A DNA stretch of 64,000 nucleotides, taken from contig OY970830.1 in NCBI GenBank assembly GCA_963853835.1, positions 40,137,966-40,201,965 of the forward strand, read 5' to 3'. The notes beneath the pieces were generated by a model that saw only the letters and a program-made list of their open reading frames with translations, was not told the DNA's origin and made no database searches. The stretch is from Calendula officinalis. Its lineage: Eukaryota > Streptophyta > Magnoliopsida > Asterales > Asteraceae. The first letter of the stretch is position 1. Each line of letters opens with the position of its first letter. A program made the position numbers and the translations under genes. Below, in pieces: positions 10,169 to 21,277 of this stretch.

Positions 10169-12464
10169 CTAACCCCTGTAAACACCACAAGGATCAGCAT
10201 TCTGAACAATCCATGGATGTTCAAGCAGCTTGTGTAATGGAAGCCGTTTTGAAGTTTCCTTCACAAGCATCTGACTAATCAGATCCTTTGCCTGTGCAGA
10301 AACAACAGGTTTTGGAGGGAATTTCAAATCAACTTGCACGATCCTGCACCAATTATTAATCCAAACTTTTATTATTATTAAACACACACCAGTACAACAC
10401 ATATGCTGAGGGTAGTTTTGTAAATTATCACCTTTTGTAAGTATCAGAGTGCTCTACTGCTTCAAATGGAGGAACACCATACAGAAATTCATAGCACAAG
10501 ATTCCAAGACTCCATATATCTACACTTGCATCATGCTCCACACTCTCCACTGCATTATTTTTACCATACATAAAATTTAAAATTCCAAATATAAAATATT
10601 TATTATTATTTATTAAATAATGCAGTTTTTACCCATTTCAGGTGGGAGATAATCTAGGGTCCCACACATGGTTCGCCTGCGACTGAACGTGTGCACAGAC
10701 CACCCAAAGTCTGCAATCTTCAATTCACCCTGAAAGTAATGGAAATTTTAAATAAATATAATAATAATTGAAAAAAAAAAAAACAGTTATGGAAATTTTG
10801 TTTATTTACCTGTGTACCAACAAGGAGGTTTTCAGGTTTGATATCTCTATGAATAACATGCTTCCCGTGACAGTATATGAGAGCCCTTGCTAATGATGCA
10901 ACATACTATAACAAAAAAGTGCAATATAAATATATATGATTATGATATCATTCATATACTTTAATGTTTGTGAGTAAAAAAAGACTTACAGTAGCAGAAC
11001 GTCTTTCATTAAAGTATTTGCATTTCTGCAGCTCTTTGTAGAGTTCACCTTTTGCAGCATACTCCAGAATCAAGTAGACCCTTTTCTGTTTAAAATTTAT
11101 CTTTAATGTATTAGAAATGTCAAACATGCCCCTATTATTAATAACATTAAGTATATAATTTACCTACCTGATCATAAAAGTAACCATAAAGTCTTAGAAT
11201 ATTAGGGTGTCTAAGATGGCTTTGTATTTCAACTTCACGACGAAGCTGGTGCTCAACTTGAGATTGTTTTAACTGGCTCTTAAAAAGCACTTTTAATGCT
11301 ACAACATGATTGCTCTGTTTTGGAACAAAAATAAATGTTATTCACTTATTTGATAATTCTTAAAAATACATGATATTTATATCTAATTTACTCACCCTCT
11401 TTTCTCTTGCTATATAGACATGACCAAATTTTCCCCTTCCTAGTGGCTTTCCAACATCAAAGTCACTAAGTGTCCACCTTTTTTTCTCCGTTGTTGCGTC
11501 TGTAGAAGCCTACAAAAAGCACAATAAATAAAATCAATTATTAAATAACTAACCATTCATGAAAAATATCATCCTTAACTATTCAGGTGTCTTCACTATT
11601 ACGAATATCAAGAAATTTTTTGGTATGTTTGTTCAAAGTTTTATTGTCTCTCTCTGTTTGCAGTTGGAGCCATCCTTATATTAGATTTCAGTTTAATCGA
11701 ATAACATGGATGAACATGTGCTTTTAAAATGTTGATTTAACATATACCATTTATATAATCAACAAACATAAACTGATGAAACCAAAAAGGCAGAAATGTT
11801 GCAAACAAATTCAAAGCTTGTACTTCTTAAGATAATTCATAATATGGGAAAGCCTGTTAGAAGTTAAAGCTTTCTTCACCAGTTATAACTAAAAAGGCCC
11901 TAGAGACAGTTAACAAATGTATTCTGACTTGTATAAACATTACTCAAAATGGCAAGCAAACTTCAGAAACATAATGAGTGATTACAGATTTACAAGTTAT
12001 TGATGACTATATATTATGCTTCACCACAAATAATTACTTGCAAATCTTAGTGATTTTGGGTTGCAACCCCTTGACGTGGCAGTACGGACCTATAATTGCT
12101 CCAACAAATTAGGTTTTTACCTAAATATAGGAACTTATTATCCTTCAATCGTTTGATACATCAACAATCACAGTCTGTAATTAAACCTATCATTCAAAGT
12201 TGAATACGCTCATTGCATCTGTATATATTAAATACGCATAATCAAACTTCACAATTGTATGAATGACATCATCTCCAGAACTATTTGGGGGTGGAACAGA
12301 GTAAACCTAATAATATGTAAGATCCAAACAGATAAAGCAAAAGAATGGAACCCTAACATAAATCGGGAAACGAATTCGTTCAAATTTGGAAGGAAATTGG
12401 TTTGATTAGGAGGAAATGAGAGTTTTACCGTTTGCTGAGGCTGTGTCTCCATTGAGATTGCCAT
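10169..12464 (-). CDS. AUR1: Aurora kinase (plant alpha-type)
   Basis: Serine/threonine kinase of mitosis; plant alpha Auroras act on spindle microtubules and the forming cell plate and phosphorylate histone H3. Coding exons (minus): 12464-12429, 11509-11396, 11314-11168, 11085-10990, 10905-10810, 10729-10633, 10549-10432, 10343-10169; all introns GT-AG, total 292 aa. Visible motifs: glycine loop GRGKFGHV (36-43), catalytic Lys in VVALKV (about 58), HRDIKPEN (Asp about 152), DFGW (about 170), activation loop [16 protein letters not shown] with the phospho-Thr at about 183, and C-terminus [16 protein letters not shown]. The short N-terminus is typical of AUR1/AUR2 rather than the longer AUR3 class. 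The start ATG has no alternative in the exon. An MSA-like site lies about 115 bp upstream. AUR1 versus AUR2 cannot be decided. Confidence 0.95.
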
Positions 12465-12577
12465 GAAATCTAGAGAGAGAAAGAAAGAGATCGCAGACGG
12501 CACAACGGGAATGAATGAGAGAAATTGGGGGTGATTTTGAATAAAGAGAAAAGAGGGGGAGGAGCTGTTTGTTTTTC

Positions 12578-12588
12578 CCCAACGGTCG
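12578..12588 (+). promoter_or_regulatory. MSA-like mitotic element upstream of the Aurora gene
   Basis: CCCAACGGTCG matches the mitosis-specific activator consensus YCYAACGGYYA at ten of eleven positions. It lies about 115 bp upstream of the Aurora start codon, in reverse orientation to the gene. MSA elements bind three-repeat MYB (MYB3R) factors and drive G2/M expression of plant mitotic genes, which fits an Aurora kinase. Direct evidence is one site only. Confidence 0.55.
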
Positions 12589-12985
12589 GATTATTAAAGG
12601 CTGCAACGTGACTTGTGTTCATCAAACATTTTTTTTTTTTCTTATTTCAACAAATCTTTCTAATACTTGCTTTTAAATAAACGTTGCAAAATATGTATAA
12701 ATGAGTTTTAAGCATCCAATAGAATTAAAAAGATTCATTTGATACATAATTCTAAATATAAAAACTTAAACTTTATTAATTATTATTAATATATTGTCAA
12801 AATCCAGTGTGTTAAGTTTTAACTGGTCTAACGGCTAGCGTAAAACCTCGATCCGATCCCGGTCTATTGGTTTGTGAAATGATCCGATCCGGCGACGCCG
12901 AAACCGGTCCCAAACCAGCTCGGTTCGAGAACCGGTTTTCTTGTGCATGTCTAAGTGCAAGTAAGGGTCGTTTGATAGTTGCTAA

Positions 12986-13276
12986 CAGGGCCGGTCCAAT
13001 AAGTTTTTGGGCCCTGAGTAAAATTATAAAAATGGGCCCCTCTAAAGTAATTTTTTTTCCAAATAACTTAAAAATATCCGCCAAATCACAAATGACACCT
13101 CAATCCCCAAGTTAAATATCCGGATTGAACCTTACAGCCTATTTTCAATATTCCGTTAGACTTACCTTGATTCAAATGAGTTTATACATATGTACACATG
13201 GATTGATTTTTCTGAAAGCAGAGCCCTAAATTTTGTGGGCCCTGGCCCTTGTCGCTCATGCCCAGGGATGGCCCTG
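12986..13276. mobile_element. hAT MITE, 291 bp, TSD GTTGCTAA
   Basis: Termini CAGGGCC...GGCCCTG are flanked by perfect 8-bp direct repeats GTTGCTAA (12978-12985 and 13277-13284), the signature of hAT transposition. The ends hold GGGCCC-rich subterminal repeats. It has no transposase. It is inserted into an older repeat whose outer ends may be near 12964 and 13915. Confidence 0.85.
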
Positions 13277-13284
13277 GTTGCTAA

Positions 13285-14657
13285 CTGAGTTAGTGCTGAC
13301 TGAGTTAATTGCTAAGTGAGTTAGAAACTAACTGGGTCAGAATTCTGATCAAATCCATGCGTTTGATTATACAGTTAACTGAATGTGTTGATTGATGAAA
13401 ATAATCATATTACCCTTCTTGTTTGTGCCGGATAAAATATATCGTTAATTAAGTTACTATATAATTAAAAAATAAATATATAAAATAGTAATAGTAATAA
13501 AATATAAAGCAAACTTTATTTAATAAAATGTGCAAACTTAATAACAAAACCTAAAATATATTTGTTTGCAATTATACAACACAAATTACAATTTACATAT
13601 TCGAGAAATTTACAAAAGAAAAAGAAAGGAAAATTATGTTGTTTCACTATAAAAAAAAAAACTATTTTCAGGCTAAAGATCTATCACATAAAAATGTGTA
13701 ATTTTATACTTTTACATCAGTGTACAGTGATCATTTTTTTTTATTCTTTTTAATTATGTATGAGATCATTTTTCAAAAAAAAAAAAAGTATGACAGTGAC
13801 TTCTCAGTACTAAGTCCAGCTCTTTATTATCTTGGACCAGATCAATGCTCATGGACCGAGTCCGATAGCTAACCGAGTCCGAAGAAATTTGTGGTTACCA
13901 AACAGTCTGTTTTGGATCGATATGAAATTAGAGAATTAGTAGTCCAAATCAAAGAGGGCCTAAAACATATCAATTTCGTTGCCACTTTCTCTAATCACTC
14001 AAAAACATGTCTTACATTGCCTTCCTGCTCAAGAACACGGACAAAATTAATCTCTCCCATTTCCACATTTTTGTTTCTGAAGCTCTCATTTCCTTAAAAG
14101 TAAAACTAAAGAGCGCAACACTAGACTGTGTGTGTTAAACCACATAATTGATCTTTCATATTATCTATCACGCCTAGTCTACACAGGATTCTTGAAAGAG
14201 ACTCGATTTTTAGTTCCAAAAAAAAAACCAAATAAATCAAAAAATGACCACTTCAATGATGGATTTCTAATGAAGGTAAGACTGAAAGTTATAGGCTTCA
14301 AAAAGGAGGTACTGAACTTAGATTATATCTTTGGATCTCGAAATATCCATCAAAATATTCAACAAAATATCCATCAAAATTACTTAACCCATTTGTAAAT
14401 TAAATGCTTTATGTTCAAACCGCTATAAATAGGAGAATTTTGAAGGACTTGTACAGTTGCACTTCTCACACATCATCAAAAGGAGACGCAAACTATTTCT
14501 CTCACCATACTGTACAAGTTTTAAAACAGATTGTACAAGTATACTAAAACACTTATCAACGTGGCGTTTTAGTAAGGAAATATTTCAAGAAAGTAAAGTA
14601 ACCACTTCAAATGTTACATAAACAACATTTAAAAGCTCGACTATCTTTCATATAAAC
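13285..14657. other. Repeat-derived spacer, no gene seen
   Basis: 13285-13920 looks like the rest of the older repeat that hosts the hAT MITE (repeated CTGAGTTA/CCGAGTCCG words). A TATAAATAGGAG box with a following leader-like stretch lies near 14424-14500, but no ORF follows it on the plus strand, so it is probably a retroelement promoter relic. Confidence 0.4.
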
Positions 14658-17600
14658 TTATATACACAAATAATATCTTAAACTTTGTAACGTTTCTTCA
14701 TCCTCAACTTTTAATTTTGTTAATGCTTTCCTTTCTATTCTTCGAATCCATTCTTTGCTTACACCATATGATCGACCAATTTCCTCCAATGTCTTTCGTT
14801 GGTACCCTTTGAGCCCGAATCTTAAAACCAACACTTTTCTCTCTCTTGCATCCAAATCTTTAATTCGGTTGTACATATCATTTATCATATATTCCTTCAT
14901 TAAACCTTCTTCAGGTGTCATCATTGTTGGATCAGCCATGCCTTCCTAAACAATTAATTAAAAAAACATAAAAATGGATCATTTTCGCGTTATTTTTCCG
15001 ATGTTAGGAAATTAAAAAGTTAGAATACTGAATGCGTACCCAATACTTAGCATTTGTCTGATTGATGGACCCCACAACTCTAAGGCATTTGGTAGCTGAT
15101 TCAATTTTAGCCAATGAAAGACCTGTGAATTTGGAAATTTCACAATTATCTGGGTGTCTTCCATCCCCTTTATCTAGTGCCTTTTTAGCTTTTTGTATCT
15201 TACTTATAGCCTTGCTCAATGTAATCTACACATATTCACAAGAAGAAAAAAATTAAAAAAGAAGAGTAAATTACACAAATGGTCCTTTATGTTTGTACCA
15301 TATTACATATTTGGTCATTTAGTTTCATAAATTACACTGGTAGTCCTTATTTCTGAAACTATTGACACGTTTGATCCTTTAGCTAAAATACGTTAACTTT
15401 CCCCGTCAAACAAACGGGTTATTATGGGTTTCAAATTGGTGAAGGGAAGGGGAAATGATAGATTTACCCCCTAGTGCATCACACGTGGCCATAGTTGACG
15501 GGAAAAGTTAACGCATGTTTAGGTAAAGGACCAAACGTGTCAATAGTTTCAGAAATAAGGACTACTAGTGTAATTTATGAAACTAAAGGACCAAATATGT
15601 AAGTACAAACCTAGAGGACCATTTGTGTAATTTACTCTAAAAAGAATTATAGGTGATACTGCCAAGTTATTATCTTTTATCTCTAACGGGCCAAAAAAGG
15701 AAAATTAAAAAATAAAAGGAAGTTACTTGGGCAGAAAGCAAGAACTTACAGGTATTCTTATCTCTCTAGCATGGCGGGATAACAACATTAACAATGATTT
15801 TTTAATCCAATATTGTACATAAGTTGAGAATTTATATCCTCTTGACCGGTCAAACCGTTCTGCACCTTGAAGAACACCAACATTTCCTGCCTGCAAATTT
15901 CATTTCTTAACACTTTGTGAATTATTATTTATATAAACAAGTTTTGGTTGAAGCAAACCTGGATTAGATCTTTGAAGGCAATTCCTTGATTATTGTAGTT
16001 TTTTGCAAGATATATAACCAATGATCGTGTGCTTCTCAAAAGTTCATCCCTACAACACCAACCAAATTGCAGGTTTTCAAGCAGTAATTCTTTATCCATT
16101 CCTGCAGCTGCTGCCCAACTGCTGAAACTAACCATGGGGCCCGTTTCTTGTTCTAACATTGTCCTAATTCGCTCCAAATTAGCAACCATCTGCATAATTG
16201 ATAAATCAGATAAGAAATTATTCAAAATATAGATTTTGGAATTTTATTTTTAAAATGTGAAGGTGAAAAGTAATGTATTGTTGTTTGGATTTGCGTATCC
16301 AAGCACAACTCATTTTTTCATAAGAATGTCCTTTTTAGTAATTTTATGTATTAATTTCTTATGTAATATGTAATCAAAATGTGTCAAACACTAAAAAGGC
16401 TCATATCTTTAGGGCACTTGTCATAAAATTGCAATATACTTTAGGCGGTGGTCTATTTTAATGATTATAACGTTTCAAGACCCGTTTTGGTAATTTCAAG
16501 TTTTTAGCCAGCCTATTTTGGTAATTGAAGTTTTTTCCGTCCTTTTGTGATAACTAAAAGAGTTTTTATTGGCCCTATGTGGTTATTACTTTTTTATTAT
16601 GTGGTTTAACGATATGATTACCAAAATAGGTTGACTAAAAACTTGTAATTACCAAAATGGACTTTAAAATGTCATAATTAACAAACCATACCATCACCTG
16701 AAACATGTTTTATTATAGCTGATTATCACAACTTCAAATAGCATAACCACATCCAGACACTATCTCCTAACATGTTTTATTATACCTGATTATCTGATTC
16801 TCATTTCAAAAATAATTTTCCACACACTCACTTAAAAATTCAAACTTGAATTCTTTTGTCATTTCAACAATTAAAAGGGGAATAATGCATATACTATTAT
16901 TAATTAACAATTATTATAAAAGATTATATGGAAATAGAACCTTAACCCCACGTGATAGCTCAGCCTCATTCCTAGTGATTTTGAGTCTCCCACTTTTAGA
17001 ACTTGATGATCTTCTTGAAGAAGAGTTGACTCGTTTTGACTTCTTATGGTTGACCGCTTGTGACCGAAATTCAACCGTACAAACACTGTTGACTTTTTTC
17101 AATACTCGATCTCTTCGTGTTCTTCTTTCAGTCTTTCTAGTAGAAGGCACTATAGGCTTGACAATTTCTTCATTTATAGAATTAACTAAAGAAGGGTATT
17201 TTGGTAATTCTGAAAAAGAAGCACGGAGAAACTTTAAAGCTCCAAGCTTTTCTAATTGAACCAATATTTCTCGTTCTAATGTTATCACATCTGAATCTGA
17301 AAATGTATCTTCTAACACAACAAGATTTTCCAAAAGTAATCTATATTGTAATGTCTTGTTTGCTTGTAAGCTTGTAAGGAATGTTAATATATCATCTTGT
17401 AAATAACTGCTGACACTCCTCTGCAATATATAAACATCTAAATTACAATGCAAGGATAATAAAAAAAAAAAGATCTAGCGTTGACTTTTGAGGTCAAACA
17501 TACTAAATTCAACTTCTAAAATCTATGAATGTGTCGATATCAGGACAAGTTCTTGGATAATCACATTAATCATAATGGTTACCGAATATAGTAAAAGTAA

Positions 17601-18152
17601 ATCACTGGGGCTGGGAAATTATTGAGCATCAAATTAGACAAACGAAATGGTTTGACCTCAAAAGTCAACATATGTGACTTTTTCATTGTGTTTGGAACCA
17701 ATGTAGCAAGTATAACATGAAATAAAAACCTTTATATTGCCGACTTCTGAATAATCAGTGTCCAAGATTCTTGAAGTGGATGAACATGTGTTTCCACTTA
17801 TACGATCATTATAAGAAGTCTCACTTTCAATTGGAAGAGAAACCCGTGCCATATCATAATTGATAACTTTAGTTTTAACTGTCAAACAAATTCACAATAA
17901 ATCATCAATTATGAATTCACAGAGTATGCTAGGGCACAGAAACTAATTCAATTTCTAACAAACCCAATTCAATTCAAATTGTCGATTGCAGGATTAAAAA
18001 ACCCAAATCACGATTCAAACCCATGAATGCGATCAAAATTGAAATTGGAGATTGAGGTGATACTTACAGGATGTGTATGTAATGGAGGGAAATGAGAGAG
18101 GAGGTTGAACGGAGAGACCCCATTTTAAGTTGAGCCTGAAACCGGAACCCAT
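14658..18152 (-). CDS. SIG3: Plastid RNA polymerase sigma factor, SIG3/SIGC type
   Basis: Nuclear-encoded sigma-70 factor expected to direct the bacterial-type plastid RNA polymerase to promoters. Coding exons (minus): 18152-18068, 17878-17730, 17420-16941, 16189-15959, 15890-15750, 15225-15040, 14945-14658; all GT-AG, total 519 aa. The N-terminus ([20 protein letters not shown]) fits a transit peptide. Residues 79-238 are variable and basic, with an Arg/Ser-rich end. Region 1.2-2 follows ([58 protein letters not shown]), then region 3 ([20 protein letters not shown]) and region 4 with its helix-turn-helix ([20 protein letters not shown]). The EQETG...[10 protein letters not shown] segment and the C-terminal ALTKL...LRYYL ending match SIG3/SIGC better than other plant sigmas from memory. 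Introns hold a Mutator-like MITE and a foldback repeat. Confidence 0.92.
15264..15637. mobile_element. Mutator-like MITE, copy 1 (in SIG3 intron)
   Basis: Ends GAGTAAATTACAC and GTGTAATTTACTC are exact inverted repeats, and the inversion continues inward (ATGGTCCTTT / AAAGGACCA words). Flanking 9-mers AAAAAAGAA and TAAAAAGAA match at eight of nine bases, consistent with a 9-bp target duplication. About 374 bp, non-coding. Related copies lie at 45809-46179 and 55538-55971. Confidence 0.82.
16481..16663. repeat. Foldback repeat in SIG3 intron
   Basis: The left arm (CCGTTTTGGTAATTTCAAGT, then AGCCAGCCTATTTTGGTAAT) pairs with the right arm (ATTACCAAAATAGGTTGACT, then AACTTGTAATTACCAAAATG). It lies wholly within the intron between exons 3 and 4 and is probably a decayed MITE. 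Confidence 0.6.
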
Positions 18153-18754
18153 GATTGAAATTTCATCAAAAGATGAAGAATTGAAGGATGTTGATGATAA
18201 ACAGAGTTGGTTTTGATTGATTTTTTGGTTTCATGAGCTCTTGGCCACTGGTTTCACATCTCAATCTCATGCATTATAGATTTTGTTTAAGAATATTTGG
18301 TAAAATATCTTGGATTTGCTGGCTACCAACAGGATTGTGCATTGTGCACCATATGTTGTACAGGGGTACATACATATCCACATGTTTCACGGTATTTATA
18401 GTTTTATACTTTTATTGTAAAGGGAAAATAAAAAATTGATGCAACTTTTAATAAAAAAAAATAAAATCTTGAATGCATGTTCAAATAAAGTAGATATTAA
18501 GTCACTAACTTTTATTTTATTTTAAACCGATTTGAAAAGAGTTTCTATAACTCACATCCTAAAAACATGAAATGAGTATTATGTAAAGTAAAACTTACCA
18601 CGCTATTTCAAAATGCAAACTTACAATGCTATTTCATCATCTTCTACCGATGATAAGATTATAAAAGTTGTGTTGAACTATGTTTAGATGTTAGAAGATG
18701 AAGTGAGACGTTCACGAGCAGAGTAACAACGTAGGAGGTACATTTAAAAGTAAT

Positions 18755-18925
18755 GATATTGCTTCCTATTATTTATTCCTACTTATCATCATAAATCAAG
18801 ACATTTGTCGAAATCAATGGATAATATTAAGAGAGAGAATTAGTGGATTACACATGTCATCTTATCAAATGAGTGAGAAATCAGTGGGAACAAATGGTAG
18901 AAATAAATATCATTTCTTAACATTT
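18755..18925. mobile_element. MITE related to 9805-9965, opposite orientation
   Basis: On the minus strand it reads GATGACATGTGTAATCCACT followed by AATTCTCTCTCTTAATAT, almost the same as the interior of the element at 9805-9965. The outer ends are more diverged, so the boundaries are approximate. Confidence 0.55.
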
Positions 18926-19616
18926 ATAAGACTATATTCCTGACACACCGGCTTACTCACCTAGCTATTTCTAACTAAGATTCCGGATGCGTAAAAGATT
19001 ATGTCTCCGAATATACGAATGAGTCGGTGATAAATACACCGCGACTTTTAATGGATACACCATAACCATTGTTTTATTTATTTGTATAGTTAGCTATATA
19101 ACTTATACTAGATATAAGTCACTTTGAAACCGAGGTCACCGATGTAGATATACAAAGTTTACATATATTTATTGGAATTAGTCGAATGTTATCTTATTTT
19201 TATTATTAATTTACGTCTTGCTAATTGAAATTTATTTATATATAAGTAAGATAACCTTAAAATTTGAATTATTAAAGCAATGGTAGTTTTTTTTTATTAT
19301 TTGTTAAAGTCGGTATTAAAGCCATGGTAGTTTTTTATTATTTGTTAAAGTCGGTATTATCTTTAATAAGTTTACGAATAATAGATAATTACAAATAATA
19401 GATAATTAATAAGTTTATCTATTACAGCCTACGTGGTAGATGATATGGCACTGTCATTATGACGTGGCATTATCTAGTTGGCAAAAACCTTCTTTTATTA
19501 TATAGAGAGATTTTGTGTCATTGTGGTGTAGATATCAAAATTTATGGTGTAAAAATGAGTTCTCATACGAATGTATACGTGCCTAGCTTGGAGAACCTAT
19601 TCTTGAATATTTAATA
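18926..19616. other. AT-rich spacer with a possible Helitron 5' end
   Basis: On the minus strand the sequence at 19510 begins A/TCTCTCTATATAATAAAAG, which resembles common plant Helitron 5' termini (A then TC). A convincing 3' hairpin plus CTAG to the left was not found, so the element is not confirmed. No gene seen. Confidence 0.4.
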
Positions 19617-19882
19617 CTCCCTCCGCCCCACAAAAAAAGTTTACATTTCTCACTAAATTTTTGTCCCACAAAAAAGTTTACATTTCTCACATTTGATGGA
19701 CCCCACATAATAAAATATTATTGTTATTAAGAACTCCACCATTAATATCCACTAACTATATTTCTCTCTCCAATCCAACCCTATATTTTAATCAAAAGTA
19801 TTACTAGTGACCCAACCACTAACTATCACCTAAAATCTTGTGCCTAAGAGAAATGTAAACTTTCTTTTTGAGACGGAGGGAG
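19617..19882. mobile_element. Stowaway-like (Tc1/mariner) MITE
   Basis: Termini CTCCCTCCGCCCC and GAGACGGAGGGAG are inverted repeats flanked by TA on both sides (19615-19616 and 19883-19884). About 266 bp, non-coding, with internal complementary segments (GTTTACATTTCTC / AGAAATGTAAACTTTC). A relative is at 49309-49571. Confidence 0.82.
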
Positions 19883-19923
19883 TATTTATTAAGCAAGAGA
19901 GAGATGGAGGGAGTAAACTTGGT

Positions 19924-20310
19924 TTTAGTGTTTCACAAAATTGCACGCCAATTGGCATACGACACATCCTTTGATGCTCTTGACAAGTACCTACAAATGG
20001 GTACAATGGCTTCATATGAGAGTTTGCAACAACAAAAAAAAATTAAGTATGTCTTGGAGCTATATTCTAAAAGGTAGTTAAGAAAGTCTACATACGATGA
20101 CATCCAACGTTTATATACTAATCATAGAGAGATTCATGGCTTTCCAGGAATACTCAGAAGCATTGATTATATGTACTGGCTATGGAAGAACTGTCCAAAA
20201 ACATGGAAAAAGTTGTACACAATAGCTGATCACGGACATCTAACGATCATGCTAGATGTCGTTGCTTCTTATGAAATGTTTATTTGGCGTATATGCAGAC
20301 ACAAGCCTCA
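19924..20310 (+). pseudogene. PIF/Harbinger transposase fragment, decayed
   Basis: Translations in shifting frames give RQLAYDTSFDALDKYLQMGT, then IHGFPGILRSIDYMYWLWKN followed by CPKTWKKLY, then MLDVVASYEMFIWRI. These match the conserved middle of Harbinger (ALP1-like, DDE_Tnp_4) transposases: DALDEYLQMS, KHGFPGMLGSIDCMHW.WKNCP, LEAVASYDLWIWHAFFG. Stops and frame changes break it and both ends are missing. It directly abuts the Stowaway-like MITE. Confidence 0.75.
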
Positions 20311-21277
20311 AAAAGGACAGGCACATCATATTAAACTAGAAAGTAAAAATACATGATTTACACTATTTAAATGTAGGATGTGTATAGTACTATGGATTTT
20401 GATAATACTGTTACTAACAAAACCTTAAATGAATACAATGTTTCATTTCGAGATTATGTAAGTAATGTATTTTATTTTAAATTTAATAATGTCGTTAAAT
20501 AATAAACGTGAACTTAAAAAAGCAGGTTGCAAACTTCATGTGACCAGTGCATGACCACACCATTAGAAAGTAAGGTTCATTGTTCAATATGCAGTGCTCA
20601 TGTGACGGATATGGAGAAGAGGGAAATGGGTATTAGTATTTTATGTATCAAAAAAATTAAATGAAGATGTATTATTGACATTAATATGTTAGTTAGAATG
20701 TAACATGTGACCTTTTGTTGCAAATTTGACTTAAAAACAATTGATATTCATATAACACAAGTATCAAACTATTCAACATGAACATAGTACCCAGGATGAT
20801 TTCCCACATGGCACACACTACAAGACGAAAAATAGGAAAAAAAGAACGATAAAAATTCAGGTTTTTTTGGTTCCTAATAAGATATAGTCATTGATCATGT
20901 GAATGGAATCAACAATACCATTACCATTACCATACATCTCTTGTTTGAATATCCAATCTTTACAATTTCTTCCAACTCCCACTTGAAACTGCATAACTTT
21001 TTCTTGTCAGCCCATAAAAATATAACTAATTTAAATGCAATTAAAATATTTTTAATGTATACAATTTATACAAAAATTTAACCAAATTTGAGAGTAGACT
21101 TATACTCCCCGATTCACAAACCCCTCACGAAAAAAGTTCATTTATCTATTAACCCTTAAATAACCAGAATTTGCCACACGCTGATTATTAGTTTATTACA
21201 GCTTTAAATGTTAAATATCAAGGATAAAAATTCATACAACGACCAGAAAAGATTTCAAAAAGAAGAAAATGACCTTT
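20311..21277. other. Spacer downstream of VPS32, no gene seen
   Basis: AT-rich, with only short frames. It includes the presumed 3' UTR of the minus-strand VPS32 gene next to 21277. Confidence 0.4.

Noticed and set aside
10344..10402. N-terminal extension of the last Aurora exon
   Set aside because: It is intron: a clear AG acceptor at 10344-10345 joins in frame to the previous exon and gives the conserved TYKRIVQVDL.
12812..13115. Frames of 82-90 residues on both strands with Pro/Arg-rich translations
   Set aside because: They cross the boundary of the hAT MITE at 12986, so they mix two unrelated sequences.
14424..14640. Caulimovirus-like promoter and leader (TATAAATAGG followed by a leader)
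   Set aside because: No reverse transcriptase, movement or coat-protein sequence nearby; a TATA box alone cannot support an endogenous virus call.
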